The notes: generated from the letters alone by a model not told the origin. Positions 28,480-37,997 are shown, numbered from the stretch's first letter. The stretch: 64,000 bases of DNA from Marinobacter mobilis (GCF_900106945.1 NZ_FNNE01000012.1:1-64000); one strand, 5' to 3'. Made by a program: numbers and translations.

Positions 28480-29496
28480 TCATTCCATCAGGTAGTGTAA
28501 GTGCTGTTCCAGGTGTTGAAGGGAACGTTCAGTAAGTACGATCAGCAGGTCGCAAGACACATTGCGGCCTTCAATCTCATAGCGTATTTCGATGCACAGC
28601 AGTTCTTCAGGCTGGCTTCGATGGTATCGCAGTAAATCACTGATCTTTTGATGCTGGCCAAGCAGGGTCGGATGGGCCAGGCCGAATGTCAGGTTCAGTT
28701 GCTCACCAAAACTGTTGATGAAGGCGCCAAACAGCATCCCTGACAGGTCCATAAGCGCTTCGACGGCCGCGGTCTCATCCTCGCTCCCGTAGCCCACCAG
28801 TGCGCTCATGTCCTTGAGTTGGGCGTCGGAAAACAGCAGCAGGGCCTCGCCGGCAATGCCGGCCCCGGTAAACCCCTGGCAAACGCCGGAGTATTTGTCC
28901 TTCTCATCGGCGGCGGCGATGGCCATATAAAGCTCGGAGCGAGCCAGGCGATCAACTTTGGGGACCGGCAGCTTTACAAAGGCATTGAGCAGTCTTGCCA
29001 GAAGGTCCGATGCTTGTCCCATGGCGACGTTGGCCAATTCCTGTATCGCAGCATGGAACCCGGGCCTCGATGGGGCAGCCTCGTCACGGTGGAGGGGGGC
29101 GGTCAGACGGGCGCTGGCGGCATCGGTTGGGCGATAGATTCCGTAGTCATTGAGCAGATCGGCGATGCGCTCAGGGTCTGTTGGCTTTCGGATAAACGCC
29201 AGTGCGCCAAGCTTCGTCACCCGCTCCCGTGCCTGCGGTTGGATATCCGCTGAGACCACCACGGTCATCACGGGAAGGTCTTCCTGCTGGATCGCTTCCA
29301 GAACGCCATAGCCATCGAGTTCTGGCATGTTGAGATCAAGGAACAGCAGATCCCATTCGTTCCCTCGGAGCAGCGAAAGGGCAGATCGTCCGTTCTCCGC
29401 AAAGCTGATCTCGGCGTCGAGGGTATCAGGCAGGGCGCGAGCCATCTGTTTCCTGGCGAGGCTGGAGTCATCGCAGATAAGAATGCGCAGGGACAT
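28480..29496 (-). CDS. Response regulator with CheC-like phosphatase domain
   Basis: A 338-residue protein. Residues 1-120 are a receiver domain (ICDDSS, phosphoacceptor in LFLDLNMPELDG, SADIQ, RKPTD). The rest resembles CheC/CheX phosphatases of chemotaxis, with an AIQELANVAMG motif near residue 160 carrying the Glu and Asn of the active site. A second motif is weaker. A GTG at 29511 is an alternative start. With the PAS protein it suggests a small switch that dephosphorylates a receiver, perhaps itself or CheY. The partner kinase is not visible here. Confidence 0.8.
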   Translation of the reverse strand: MSLRILICDDSSLARKQMARALPDTLDAEISFAENGRSALSLLRGNEWDLLFLDLNMPELDGYGVLEAIQQEDLPVMTVVVSADIQPQARERVTKLGALAFIRKPTDPERIADLLNDYGIYRPTDAASARLTAPLHRDEAAPSRPGFHAAIQELANVAMGQASDLLARLLNAFVKLPVPKVDRLARSELYMAIAAADEKDKYSGVCQGFTGAGIAGEALLLFSDAQLKDMSALVGYGSEDETAAVEALMDLSGMLFGAFINSFGEQLNLTFGLAHPTLLGQHQKISDLLRYHRSQPEELLCIEIRYEIEGRNVSCDLLIVLTERSLQHLEQHLHYLME

Positions 29497-29617
29497 AGTG
29501 GTGAGGCTCACAGTTTCCGATGATGAAGTGACACAAATGTCTCACCTTTATGAAAATAAAGGCAAATGAGAATTGGATCATAAAGCGGTCGAATATAACC
29601 CTTTGGTAATGGCCTCA

Positions 29618-29661
29618 TGTGACATGGCTCACTCTATTAGCCTCAGTGCCTTGAGTATAGT
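29618..29661 (+). promoter_or_regulatory. CRP/Vfr-like class II promoter
   Basis: TGTGA-N6-TCACT at 29618-29633 matches 9 of 10 conserved bases of a CRP/Vfr site. TATAGT follows at 29656-29661. The site centre lies about 41.5 bases before the predicted start near 29667, the exact geometry of a class II activator promoter. It would transcribe the secreted protein gene at 29978 with a leader of about 310 bases. Confidence 0.5.
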
Positions 29662-29977
29662 GTCACTGCGGCAACATAAGTTTACAAAGGTAATTTGAAC
29701 CCGCTGGGATGCAGGCCCTTGAGTGCTTTTTGCGACAGCGGTGGGAAAATTCCGGATAGTCCAAAAAAAACAACGAAAAACAATAAAACAAGCAAAAATT
29801 CAGCAAGATAAGTTGTTGCAAAGCAAGATGTTCAGGGAAGGAGAAAGCTCACAGAAGGCTTTCCCGAAAGGCCTTTGGATTCCGAAGGCAAAATCACCGT
29901 GGATTGCGGGGGCTGGCAGCGGTTTGCCAGTTGCCAGGCAGTCACGAAACAGCAGTCATCAGAGACACATCAACACT
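29662..29977 (+). other. Long untranslated leader
   Basis: About 310 bases between the predicted promoter and the gene at 29978. It has an A-rich stretch near 29760-29820. A frame open from 29723 runs into the gene, but its first 85 codons look like a basic noncoding extension. No riboswitch that I know is recognisable. Confidence 0.35.
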
Positions 29978-30847
29978 ATGAAAGCGGGTGCGATTGGATG
30001 CGCAGCCCTTGCTACCTTCTGCCTGGTCGGGGTTCAGGATGTACTCGCCGAGCTGAAGCCTATTTCCGATGAGGAGCTGGGGCAAGTGCAGGGGCAGGCG
30101 ATGATAGCGATTGATCAACTGGCCGGCATGAACCAGCAGTTTACGCGTATCACTCTGGGGATGGACGTCGAGCTCCAGACCAATATTGATAGCGTCGTGC
30201 TGGGCGAGGCCGGGCTAGCGTCAGATCTGGCGGTTTCCCAGCTGTCCCTGGGGCATATTGCCCGGGATGACACGGTGATACAGCTTGATGGCCAGACCTA
30301 TGCCATCGGTGACATCGTACCGTTTGTCGCCGAAAATCCCTACTTTGAATTGGCCGAGGTCAACGGCGAAGTGGTGGGGATGCGTGTTGGCTTCGGTCAG
30401 GCCCGGGGCACGCTGTCCGGTGACATCGCCAGTTTTTCCGGTAATCTCGGGCTGCAGCTTGAGGACGGAGCCGGCGCCACGAGTCAGGCGGCTTTGTACG
30501 ACCTCAGCACCACGGCCACGAATTACCAGGCCACCCATATCGGGCTGGCTGATGGTGCCACTGATTGCAGTGCTGGAATCCAGTGCGCTGCCTTGTCGAA
30601 CCTGCAAACTCTGGATATTGGCGTGGACAACGGCGATGGCACGGTGGGGTTTACCGAGGACCTGTTCCTTTCGTTCCAGAACCAGGCCGTTGACTGGCAA
30701 GACCTTGCGGGAGGGCCGATTATTACGGCGAATCCTGGTGTGTTCGTCAACTTGCCGACCAGCATGACGCTTGACTTGCAAACCTTGCAGAACGGTATTC
30801 CCCGCGCTCGTACCGAGTACATCGACCGTGGCGTGGGGCTTTTCTGA
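29978..30847 (+). CDS. Secreted protein of unknown function
   Basis: A 289-residue protein with a signal peptide (MKAGAIGCAALATFCLVGVQDVLAE, written here in part: MKAGAIGCAALAT, cleavage after VLA). After it comes LKPISDEELGQVQGQA, a segment seen at the start of mature surface proteins in pseudomonads and relatives (DUF6160-like). The rest is acidic and rich in Gly, Asp and Thr, with beta-strand-like alternation. An upstream in-frame extension to 29723 lacks the look of a protein. Secreted or surface location is likely but the function is unknown. Confidence 0.7.
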   Translation: MKAGAIGCAALATFCLVGVQDVLAELKPISDEELGQVQGQAMIAIDQLAGMNQQFTRITLGMDVELQTNIDSVVLGEAGLASDLAVSQLSLGHIARDDTVIQLDGQTYAIGDIVPFVAENPYFELAEVNGEVVGMRVGFGQARGTLSGDIASFSGNLGLQLEDGAGATSQAALYDLSTTATNYQATHIGLADGATDCSAGIQCAALSNLQTLDIGVDNGDGTVGFTEDLFLSFQNQAVDWQDLAGGPIITANPGVFVNLPTSMTLDLQTLQNGIPRARTEYIDRGVGLF

Positions 30848-30913
30848 TAGCCGGTGCTTTTCTGATAGACTGCGCAACCCGACCCCATTTTGCTGGCGCA
30901 GGAGCTTGTTGCG

Positions 30914-32359
30914 GTGATCCGCTCGTTTTATTGGCACGACTACGAAACCTTTGGTGTTGACCCGGTCCATGACCACCCCTCCCAGTTTGCCGGGGTGCGC
31001 ACCGACGAGAATCTGAACATCATTGAAGATCCGTTGGTTATTTACTGTAAGCCGTCGGATGACTACCTGCCATCGCCTGAAGCCTGCCTGATCACCGGGA
31101 TTACCCCGCAGAAGGCGCGGGACGATGGCTACCCGGAAGCGGAGTTCATCAGTCAGATCAACGAAGCTTTCAGCCAGCCAGGTACCTGCGTTGTTGGCTA
31201 TAACAGCCTGCGTTTCGATGATGAAGTCACCCGCCATACCCTGTACCGCAATCTCCGTGACCCCTACGCCCGTGAATGGCAGAACGGTAATTCCCGCTGG
31301 GACATTATCGACATGGTGCGCCTGACCTATGCCCTGCGCCCCGAAGGAATCAACTGGCCGAAAAAGGAAGATGGCAGCCCCAGCTTCCGCCTCGAAGAGC
31401 TGACCGTTGCTAACGGCATTACCCATGAAGCCGCCCACGACGCTATGTCAGACGTCGAGGCGACCATTGCGGTGGCCCGACTGATCCGCGAGCGCCAGCC
31501 GCGGCTGTATGACTTTGTGCTGAACAACAAGGACAAGGCTTCAGCCCGGGCCATGCTGGATACCCAGTCGCTCAAGCCCGTGTTCCATATCTCGTCTAAA
31601 TACCCGGCCAGCCGGGGCTGTTGTGCCATGGTGGCGCCGGTCGCTGAGCACCGTACCAACAAGAACCTGGTGATCGTCTATGACCTGCGGGAAGACCCGG
31701 CGGAGCTGATCAATGCGTCACCTCAGGAAATCCGGGAGCGGGTGTTTACGGCCCAGTCGGAGCTGGGGGAGGGGGTGAGCCGGTTTGCGCTTAAGGGAGT
31801 GCAGCTCAACAAATGCCCGGTGCTTGCCCCTGCGACCATGCTGAAATCGCTGTCTCAGGAGCGGCTCGATCAGCTCGAACTGGACGGCGCCGTGCTCAGG
31901 GAAAATCTGGCCACCTTGCGGAAGGCCGAAGGCTTGGCGGCCCGAATTGCCGAAGCGTTTGATCAGGCCCATGAGAGCGATCTCACGGATCCTGATGAGC
32001 AGCTGTATGCCGGGGGGTTCATCAGTCGAACGGATCGGGAGAAGTTGAACTGGGTTTTGCAGCAACCGCTGGAGAGTCTGGGCGAACTGGCGGTGAAGTT
32101 TGAAGACCCGCGTCTGTCGGAGATGCTGTTCCGTTATCGTGCCCGAAATTATCCCCAGAGCCTGATGTCGGAAGAACAGGAGCAGTGGGAGCAGTTCCGC
32201 CAGCAGCGGCTGATGCAACCCAAGAAGGGCTGGCGTTCACTGGAAAGTTATTTCCAGAGCCTGCAAAAGCTGGCCGCCGACCCGGGATTGACGCCTGCCA
32301 AGCAGCATGTGCTGGAAGAGTTGCACCTGTATGGTGAGTCACTCATTCCGTATTACTGA
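30914..32359 (+). CDS. sbcB: Exodeoxyribonuclease I
   Basis: A 3'-5' single-strand DNA exonuclease used in recombination and mismatch repair. The N-terminal DEDD exonuclease has FYWHDYETFGVDP near the start (metal-binding Asp-Glu), GYNSLRFDDEV and HDAMSDVEAT (the final catalytic residues). The SH3-like and C-terminal domains follow. The length of 481 matches E. coli SbcB (475). I chose the GTG at 30914 because AGGAG lies ten bases before it. A TTG at 30890 is also open. Confidence 0.95.
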   Translation: MIRSFYWHDYETFGVDPVHDHPSQFAGVRTDENLNIIEDPLVIYCKPSDDYLPSPEACLITGITPQKARDDGYPEAEFISQINEAFSQPGTCVVGYNSLRFDDEVTRHTLYRNLRDPYAREWQNGNSRWDIIDMVRLTYALRPEGINWPKKEDGSPSFRLEELTVANGITHEAAHDAMSDVEATIAVARLIRERQPRLYDFVLNNKDKASARAMLDTQSLKPVFHISSKYPASRGCCAMVAPVAEHRTNKNLVIVYDLREDPAELINASPQEIRERVFTAQSELGEGVSRFALKGVQLNKCPVLAPATMLKSLSQERLDQLELDGAVLRENLATLRKAEGLAARIAEAFDQAHESDLTDPDEQLYAGGFISRTDREKLNWVLQQPLESLGELAVKFEDPRLSEMLFRYRARNYPQSLMSEEQEQWEQFRQQRLMQPKKGWRSLESYFQSLQKLAADPGLTPAKQHVLEELHLYGESLIPYY

Positions 32360-32376
32360 TGCCGTCCGTATTAAGG

Positions 32377-32412
32377 CAGATTGGGGGCGGGCTGGATTCC
32401 GTCCCCAATCTG
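32377..32412. terminator. Hairpin between convergent genes
   Basis: CAGATTGGGG and CCCCAATCTG form a perfect 10-bp stem between the convergent sbcB and TPR-methyltransferase genes. There is no strong T run, so it may be a weak bidirectional terminator. Confidence 0.5.
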
Positions 32413-32421
32413 ATCACGCAC

Positions 32422-34422
32422 TCAGCGTCGTTTTACAAAATAGACACTTAACCCCTGGCCAAGCAGGCTCTGGACCTGGTTGCCCCGGGCTTCGGCCTGC
32501 AGCTGCTGCTGCACGGGCGCGGTTGCCAGGGTATGCCCATCGCTGTCTCGTGCCTTGATCAGTTTCCACTGGACCTCGTTACTCACCAGCCCCATCAGCT
32601 GGGCTAGCTGGTCGGTATCCTGAGGGCGAAACCAGCGGTCCTGACAGCCACCCATCCCATAGAAGCCGGTCTCGCCCAACAGCTCTTGCCACTTGCTGTC
32701 CTGGCGATTATTCAGTGCCATCCGACGGAGGCGATGCAGGTTCTCCCGGGTCGCGTGCAGCCCGTGATCATTGATAAGCGTTCGGATGTGGCGATCGCCG
32801 GCGGTCTGCTCTGCGACGGCGGTATGCAGGTGGACGACGCTGCCGCTGGCTGTGGCGCTGTTCACGACGGCCGCCAGTGAGACGTCGGTCATGGCAGGCG
32901 AAGGCAGGCGGCCGATTTCAATCCAGTGTACCTGATGGCCGTCGGCGACAAAGCGCTGCGCGATTGACCAGGGCCAGAACACAATGTTGCTGATCTCCAG
33001 CTCCTCGGCCTGGCGAGTGGCTTTGGCTATGTTTGCCAGCGACTCATCCACGGCAATGACCTCAACGTCGCTCAGGTAGTGGGCCAGTTCCAGCGCCCGT
33101 TGTCCTGATTCGGCGCCGCACACCATAATGCGTAAAGTCTCTGGCAAGTGTTCTGTTGCCAGTCCCAGTTCGCTGGCCATCAGGCTACGAAGGCTGGTCT
33201 CGGTGCGGTAAGCAAGTTTTGACCAGCTGGGCCAGGCCTGGGGCACATCCTGTTTGTCCAGGCACAGTTCAGCGGACTTCTCGTCATAATTCTGTTTGAT
33301 GGCTTCCTCGGTGGCCCGGTCGTAATAGCTGGCGGCCAGCATTCCCTGGGTGGCCAGGGGCCAGTCCACAAGATTCCATTGCCCCAGCTGATGGGCAAAC
33401 GGTTGCTGGAACAGAGCACCATACATGGCGCTGATCATGATGGACCCCATCATCGCAGCCATCGGCTCGCCCGTTGCCATTTGTGCGCAGATGCTCTCAT
33501 TGATGACTGACACCAGACGGTCCTCGTCATCGGCCGACATCAGCGCATAACCGGTGCGGTCAGCATAGCGGGCGATGGCCAGAGCCAGGGGCTGAAGTTC
33601 ATCGCGCAGCTCCGCGGTTTGTGCCACTTCGGAGATAACCGCCCGGCGTAAAAGCGTGACCAGCTCCTCAACGGCGGGATCGGGCATCAGTGTTCTTTCC
33701 AGTGCCAGCATTAACAGCTCGTCTTCGCAGGCAGCGTCCAGGAATACCTCGGCCTGGGGGTTGTCGAGGTCGTACTGGTGTCTGATGATTGCCGCTACAA
33801 AACGTCCGAGCTGCTGAACAGGGAGATCGTTCCGGCGAAGCAGGGCAATAGCATCCAGTGCGAGTTCCTGATCGACGGTGTGAACTGAGAGGTTTTCTGC
33901 ACAGGCCAGCATGCCGCTGTAGACCGACGGCCATTCAAGGCCGAGGCTGATCAGCTTGCGGTAATGCAGGTAGGCGGTATCGAACTTCCCCTGTACTCGC
34001 TTGGCATGGGCCACACCGCAGAATGCGGCGGCGGATTGCCGGTCCAGCTCCAGTGCCTCCAGGAAATACTGCTCGGCCAGCACTGGCCGTTCGGTTGCCA
34101 GCGCCCAGTAACCGAGGTTGGTGTATTGCTGGGGCTGTTGATCATCGACATCGAGGCTCTGGTTAAACAACACCTGCGCTTGTTCCATGTCACCGTTGTC
34201 CATGGCCACCCGTCCCAGCAGGCCCAGAGCCGCCGGCTGAGCGGGCTCGATTGCCAGTAGCGCTTCTACAAGGCGGGCGCACTCGCTGCGGGCTGCCAGC
34301 CGTTGCCGGTGAGACGCTTTCGGGCTGTTTGAAAGCTGATAGGCCTCGTTGGCTTCCAGCAGGCGGCGGGCGAGCTCCGCCTGGTTGGTTGTGGCTTCAG
34401 GAGAATGATGCTGTGCGTACAT
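32422..34422 (-). CDS. TPR protein with C-terminal methyltransferase-like domain
   Basis: A 666-residue protein. Residues about 40-200 are helical repeats of TPR type (for example ALGLLGRVAMDNGDMEQAQ and YTNLGYWALATERPVLAEQ). A helical middle region follows. Residues about 425-560 look like a class I SAM methyltransferase, with IMVCGAESGQ as motif I and VEVIAVDES as motif II. It lies directly downstream of the larger flagellin gene on the same strand, so flagellin modification is possible. Similar TPR-methyltransferases occur beside flagellins in other bacteria. Substrate unknown. Confidence 0.7.
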   Translation of the reverse strand: MYAQHHSPEATTNQAELARRLLEANEAYQLSNSPKASHRQRLAARSECARLVEALLAIEPAQPAALGLLGRVAMDNGDMEQAQVLFNQSLDVDDQQPQQYTNLGYWALATERPVLAEQYFLEALELDRQSAAAFCGVAHAKRVQGKFDTAYLHYRKLISLGLEWPSVYSGMLACAENLSVHTVDQELALDAIALLRRNDLPVQQLGRFVAAIIRHQYDLDNPQAEVFLDAACEDELLMLALERTLMPDPAVEELVTLLRRAVISEVAQTAELRDELQPLALAIARYADRTGYALMSADDEDRLVSVINESICAQMATGEPMAAMMGSIMISAMYGALFQQPFAHQLGQWNLVDWPLATQGMLAASYYDRATEEAIKQNYDEKSAELCLDKQDVPQAWPSWSKLAYRTETSLRSLMASELGLATEHLPETLRIMVCGAESGQRALELAHYLSDVEVIAVDESLANIAKATRQAEELEISNIVFWPWSIAQRFVADGHQVHWIEIGRLPSPAMTDVSLAAVVNSATASGSVVHLHTAVAEQTAGDRHIRTLINDHGLHATRENLHRLRRMALNNRQDSKWQELLGETGFYGMGGCQDRWFRPQDTDQLAQLMGLVSNEVQWKLIKARDSDGHTLATAPVQQQLQAEARGNQVQSLLGQGLSVYFVKRR

Positions 34423-34578
34423 GGATCCACCTCGTTGTTTCTGGCCGCGGCAATCGGAGCGGCAAACTTCTGCAGTCAGGCTGCTGGAATTCGGGATTAC
34501 AGGGTAAGTAGCGAAAGGTGTGCCAGTTTGGGTTAACTCCGGGGAAATGCTGGCGGATTTTCTGGCGGTATCAAAAAC

Positions 34579-34608
34579 AAAAAAAGCCGGCGAAGGCCGG
34601 CTTTTTTG
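34579..34608. terminator. Rho-independent terminator of the larger flagellin gene
   Basis: AAGCCGGC-GAAG-GCCGGCTT is flanked by A and T runs on both sides. It ends the minus-strand flagellin transcript and could act in both directions. Confidence 0.85.
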
Positions 34609-34622
34609 CTGGGGTGTTGTGC

Positions 34623-36134
34623 TTATCCCTGCAGCAACTGCAACACCTGCTGCGGTCGCGCGTTGGCCTGGGCCAGCACCGATATGCCGGCCTGTTGCAG
34701 TACCTGGGTACGGGCCAGTTCCGCGGATTCAGCGGCAAAGTCGGCGTCGCGAATCCGCGAGCGGGCCGCGGACAGGTTTTCCGCCGTAGTACTGAGGTTG
34801 GCAATTGTGGATTCCAGTCGGTTCTGTACCGCACCGAGGTCGGCACGGATGCCGCTGATGGTTTCAAGCGCGGCATCGACGATGGCAAGGGCATCGGTGG
34901 CGCCCTCGAAGGAGCTGATATCGATGCCGCTGACGTCTTCCGGTACGGAGCCGACGGCGGTGTCTGCGGCGACGTTCAGAATGCTGCCTGCCGCATCAGC
35001 AACGCTGGAACTGACCGCAAAGCTGACGGCAGAATCGAAGGTGATTTCACCCGTGGCGCGGCTGCTGTCGGTGACTGAACCCGGGGCGCCGTCGAGGGTG
35101 ATAGCCGCTGCGTCCAGTTCAGCGCCACCGCGAAAGCTGACGGTTGTCGCTGCACCGTTGGTGGAGAAGTCTTCCAGCAGGATGTCCTTGCCCTGTTCTT
35201 GAACCAGGGTGAGGCGGCCATCAACCACTTCCGCGGTGATACCGGTCTTGCCGGATGCGGCGTTGATTTCCTTGGCCAGCGGACGCAGGTCGTCGACGTC
35301 AGAAATCTGGGCTGAGATCGTGGCTTTCTCGCCGCCGCTGGACAGGGTAATGGCGACAGTACCCGGCGCCGCCAGGTTGAACAGGTCGGCGGTGGTGCGC
35401 GCTTTGGCTTCGACGCCGGTCTGATCAATCTGGGCATTGATTGCCGCCGCAACCTCTTCCGCGGTATCGCCTGCGGTCACATCAATATCCGCAGATCCGA
35501 GCGAGCTGGCCAGGGTGATGGTCTGGGTGGCGATGGTGTTGAGAGCCGTTGCATCAGCCGCCGCTACGGTAACGGAGCCAGTGCCCTGCTGGGCTGTGGC
35601 ATTGCCGCCATTAACCGTGTTGTTGGCCAGGTCTGTGGTTCGGGCTCCGGCAATGGAAACCGAGATCGTCTGGTTTTCGTTGGCTCCAGCCTGGAATTTC
35701 TGGGCCTGGAACGTGCCGTCCAGCAACTTAAGGCCGTTGAACTCTGTTGTGGTGGCAATGCGTTCCAGCTCTTCTTTGAGCTGGTTCACTTCGGACTGCA
35801 GCGCCTGGCGGTCAGAAGCGGAGTTGGTGGCGTTAGCAGACTGAACTGCCAGTTCCCTAATCCGCTGCAGGATAGCGCCGGATTCGCCTAGTGCGCCTTC
35901 GGCTGTCTGGGCCAGTGAAATGCCATCGTTGGAGTTCCGGATTGCCTGGTTCAGACCCTCGATCTGTGAGGTAAAGCGCTCTGAAATAGCCAGGCCGGCG
36001 GCATCGTCTTTGGCAGAGTTGATACGCAGGCCGGATGACAGGCGCTGCAGGGCGGTATCGGCGTCACGCTGGGACGCATTCAGATTCCGCTGAGCGTTCA
36101 GCGACGGAAGGTTGGTGTTGATTATCTGAGGCAT
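34623..36134 (-). CDS. fliC: Flagellin, long form
   Basis: The main or alternative filament subunit of a polar flagellum, exported by the flagellar type III system. The 503 residues have conserved D0/D1 ends ([17 protein letters not shown] and [17 protein letters not shown] at the N-terminus; [20 protein letters not shown] at the C-terminus). A variable centre of about 230 residues rich in Ala, Thr and Val would face the outside. It is divergent from the shorter flagellin. A sigma54-like promoter stands upstream, in contrast to sigma28 for the other flagellin. Confidence 0.95.
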   Translation of the reverse strand: MPQIINTNLPSLNAQRNLNASQRDADTALQRLSSGLRINSAKDDAAGLAISERFTSQIEGLNQAIRNSNDGISLAQTAEGALGESGAILQRIRELAVQSANATNSASDRQALQSEVNQLKEELERIATTTEFNGLKLLDGTFQAQKFQAGANENQTISVSIAGARTTDLANNTVNGGNATAQQGTGSVTVAAADATALNTIATQTITLASSLGSADIDVTAGDTAEEVAAAINAQIDQTGVEAKARTTADLFNLAAPGTVAITLSSGGEKATISAQISDVDDLRPLAKEINAASGKTGITAEVVDGRLTLVQEQGKDILLEDFSTNGAATTVSFRGGAELDAAAITLDGAPGSVTDSSRATGEITFDSAVSFAVSSSVADAAGSILNVAADTAVGSVPEDVSGIDISSFEGATDALAIVDAALETISGIRADLGAVQNRLESTIANLSTTAENLSAARSRIRDADFAAESAELARTQVLQQAGISVLAQANARPQQVLQLLQG

Positions 36135-36234
36135 ATCGTTTCTCCCAGTTCAGAGATGCCGGTAAGCTCAGTGCCCGATCACAAGGACGCCTTGCCGGCT
36201 TCGTGTAACGAAATTTGTCGGTTTTGGGGATTAA

Positions 36235-36250
36235 AGCGAATGCCGTGCCA
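36235..36250 (-). promoter_or_regulatory. Sigma54-type promoter for the long flagellin
   Basis: The minus strand reads TGGCACG-N4-TCGCT, one mismatch from the sigma54 consensus TGGCACG-N4-TTGCW. It lies about 100 bases before the flagellin ATG. The remaining leader is noncoding. Confidence 0.5.
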
Positions 36251-36403
36251 AATCGAGTTTGTGGGGCTCAAGGCTCTGTTAACTAAGGGGTTTGTCTTTA
36301 TTCAAGTGTGGCGGTTATTGTCGTATTGCCGCTTTTTTGGCGTTAGAGGAGGCGGGGGATTGCCGCCTTTTACAAACGTTAACAATATTCCCTGAGATTT
36401 TTC

Positions 36404-36430
36404 TAAAGGAAAATTCAGGGGCGCCGTTAA
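36404..36430 (+). promoter_or_regulatory. Sigma28 promoter for the short flagellin
   Basis: TAAAGGAA-N11-GCCGTTAA fits the FliA consensus TAAAGTTT-N11-GCCGATAA, with 7 of 8 bases in the -10 element and TAAAG complete at -35. It lies 90 bases before the ATG. Confidence 0.75.
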
Positions 36431-36519
36431 GCACTACAGCAGGGGGGCGTACCCAAACTTAAAAAGAACGGGCGCCAGACCTCTTTCAACAGAAAACGAC
36501 ACTGTTTAGGAGAAGCATC

Positions 36520-37341
36520 ATGGCTCTCGGTATCAACACAAACATCGCCTCACTCAACGCACAAAACCAACTGGGCAAATCTCAGAACCTGGCCAACCAG
36601 GCTCTGGAGCGTCTGTCCTCCGGCCTGCGCATCAACTCTGCGAAGGACGATGCGGCTGGCCTCTCAATCTCTACCCGCTTTGAAGCTCAGATTCGCGGTC
36701 TGACTGTCGCTCAGCGTAACGCCAACGACGGTATCTCTATGATGCAGACTGCCGAAGGCGGTCTGAATGAGACCATCAACAACCTGCAGCGTATGCGTGA
36801 ACTGGCGGTTCAGTCTGCTAACGGCTCCAACAACGTTGATGACCGTGCAGCTCTGGACGCTGAATTCCAGGAGCGCCTGTCTGAGATCGACCGTATTGCG
36901 AACCAGACTACCTTTAACGGCACCAACGTACTGAACGCTGCTTCTACTGTTTCTATCCAGGTTGGGGCAAACGCCGGGGAAACAATTGACGTAGCATTTG
37001 CCGACATGCAGGCTGCAGCAATCGGGGTTGGTGGTCAGGTTATTACTGGCGCCGACGCAACCGCGGCCAACGCGGCGATCGCTGCAATCGATACGGCTCT
37101 GGATGCTGTAAACTCCCAGCGCAGCCTCTTCGGTGCCTCCCAGAACCGCTTTGAAAGCACCATTGCGAACCTGGGGACCTCTATCGAGAACCTGAGCGCT
37201 TCCAATAGCCGGATTGTTGACGCTGATTTCGCAGCCGAATCCGCCAAGCTGTCCAAGGCTTCTGTTCTGCAGCAAGCGGGCATCTCGGTACTGGCTCAGG
37301 CCAATGCGCGTCCGCAACAGGTTCTGTCCCTCCTGCAGTAA
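36520..37341 (+). CDS. fliC: Flagellin, short form
   Basis: A 273-residue flagellin made almost only of the conserved D0/D1 regions (LGINTNIASLNAQNQLGKS and [37 protein letters not shown]). It has just a short variable middle. Such a minimal form still builds filaments in other bacteria. The ribosome site is AGGAG. It is the likely FliA-dependent late filament subunit, and it is followed by a strong hairpin and then flaG. Codon use is typical of a highly expressed gene. Confidence 0.96.
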   Translation: MALGINTNIASLNAQNQLGKSQNLANQALERLSSGLRINSAKDDAAGLSISTRFEAQIRGLTVAQRNANDGISMMQTAEGGLNETINNLQRMRELAVQSANGSNNVDDRAALDAEFQERLSEIDRIANQTTFNGTNVLNAASTVSIQVGANAGETIDVAFADMQAAAIGVGGQVITGADATAANAAIAAIDTALDAVNSQRSLFGASQNRFESTIANLGTSIENLSASNSRIVDADFAAESAKLSKASVLQQAGISVLAQANARPQQVLSLLQ

Positions 37342-37360
37342 TGAGGACGATGCGGTAATC

Positions 37361-37397
37361 GCCGGCTTCTCCCGATGTTCAGGAGAAGCCGGCTTTC
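37361..37397 (+). terminator. Terminator hairpin after the short flagellin
   Basis: A perfect 12-bp stem, GCCGGCTTCTCC / GGAGAAGCCGGC, with a nine-base loop and a short T-rich tail. It probably ends most flagellin mRNA and protects its 3' end, with some read-through into flaG. Confidence 0.8.
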
Positions 37398-37424
37398 TGC
37401 CGTAAGAGGATAGCGAGGTGAGCT

Positions 37425-37853
37425 ATGAACGACGTAAACCTGAATAGTCCGGATCTGAAGCTGGTTCGCTCTGGCGAACAGGCTTCTGCCCGGCCGTCTA
37501 CGTCTCCTCAGGCTGAAAGTCGTGCGGTGAATGCTGACTCAGTTGCTGTTGTTCCGAACGCCCAGATTGCACAATCAACGGCAGGGGAGTTATCCGCTGC
37601 CAGTCGTGCTGCTCAGGAACGTGAGCAGAGTGCGCAACTGGACAATGCAGTGACTCAGCTGAATGATTTCGTGCAGTCTGTTCAGCGCAACCTTCAGTTC
37701 GAGGTGGATTCCGAGAAGGGGCAGACCATTGTGAAGGTTGTGGATCAGCAGACTCAGGAAGTCATCCGTCAGATGCCTGATGAAGTTGCTGTCAGGTTGG
37801 CCGAAAAATTGCAGCAGGATGAACCGCTGAGCTTGTTCACGGTCAAAGTGTAA
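37425..37853 (+). CDS. flaG: FlaG family protein
   Basis: A 142-residue flagellar protein of the FlaG family, thought to affect filament length or capping. The C-terminal half carries the family segment (FVQSVQRNLQFEVDSEKGQ, then VIRQMPDEVAVRLAEKL). The N-terminal half is low-complexity. A GAGGTGAG ribosome site precedes the ATG. It sits between the flagellin and fliD, its usual place in polar flagellates. Confidence 0.9.
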   Translation: MNDVNLNSPDLKLVRSGEQASARPSTSPQAESRAVNADSVAVVPNAQIAQSTAGELSAASRAAQEREQSAQLDNAVTQLNDFVQSVQRNLQFEVDSEKGQTIVKVVDQQTQEVIRQMPDEVAVRLAEKLQQDEPLSLFTVKV

Positions 37854-37865
37854 GCGATTTTTCCT

Positions 37866-37889
37866 CGGCTTCGGCTTCGGCTTCGGCTT
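37866..37889. repeat. Hexanucleotide tandem repeat (CGGCTT)4
   Basis: Four perfect copies of CGGCTT just after the flaG stop and before the fliD promoter. It lies outside any coding frame that I can support. Confidence 0.8.
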
Positions 37890-37997
37890 GGATCATCACG
37901 TTCAGTACCGCCGCTCCCGTATGGGGGCAGGCGGTGATCGTCGTTATGGGGCTGAATGGTCTCGTACAAATTGTTACAAAAGGGGAAGCTAAAGGGG

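Noticed and set aside
30221..31438. 405-codon minus-strand frame
   Set aside because: Antisense to the secreted protein and sbcB, both of which are well supported.
37866..37889. Phase-variable hexanucleotide tract
   Set aside because: Copy-number change in units of six would not shift a frame, and it lies outside genes. An effect on expression remains possible but unsupported.
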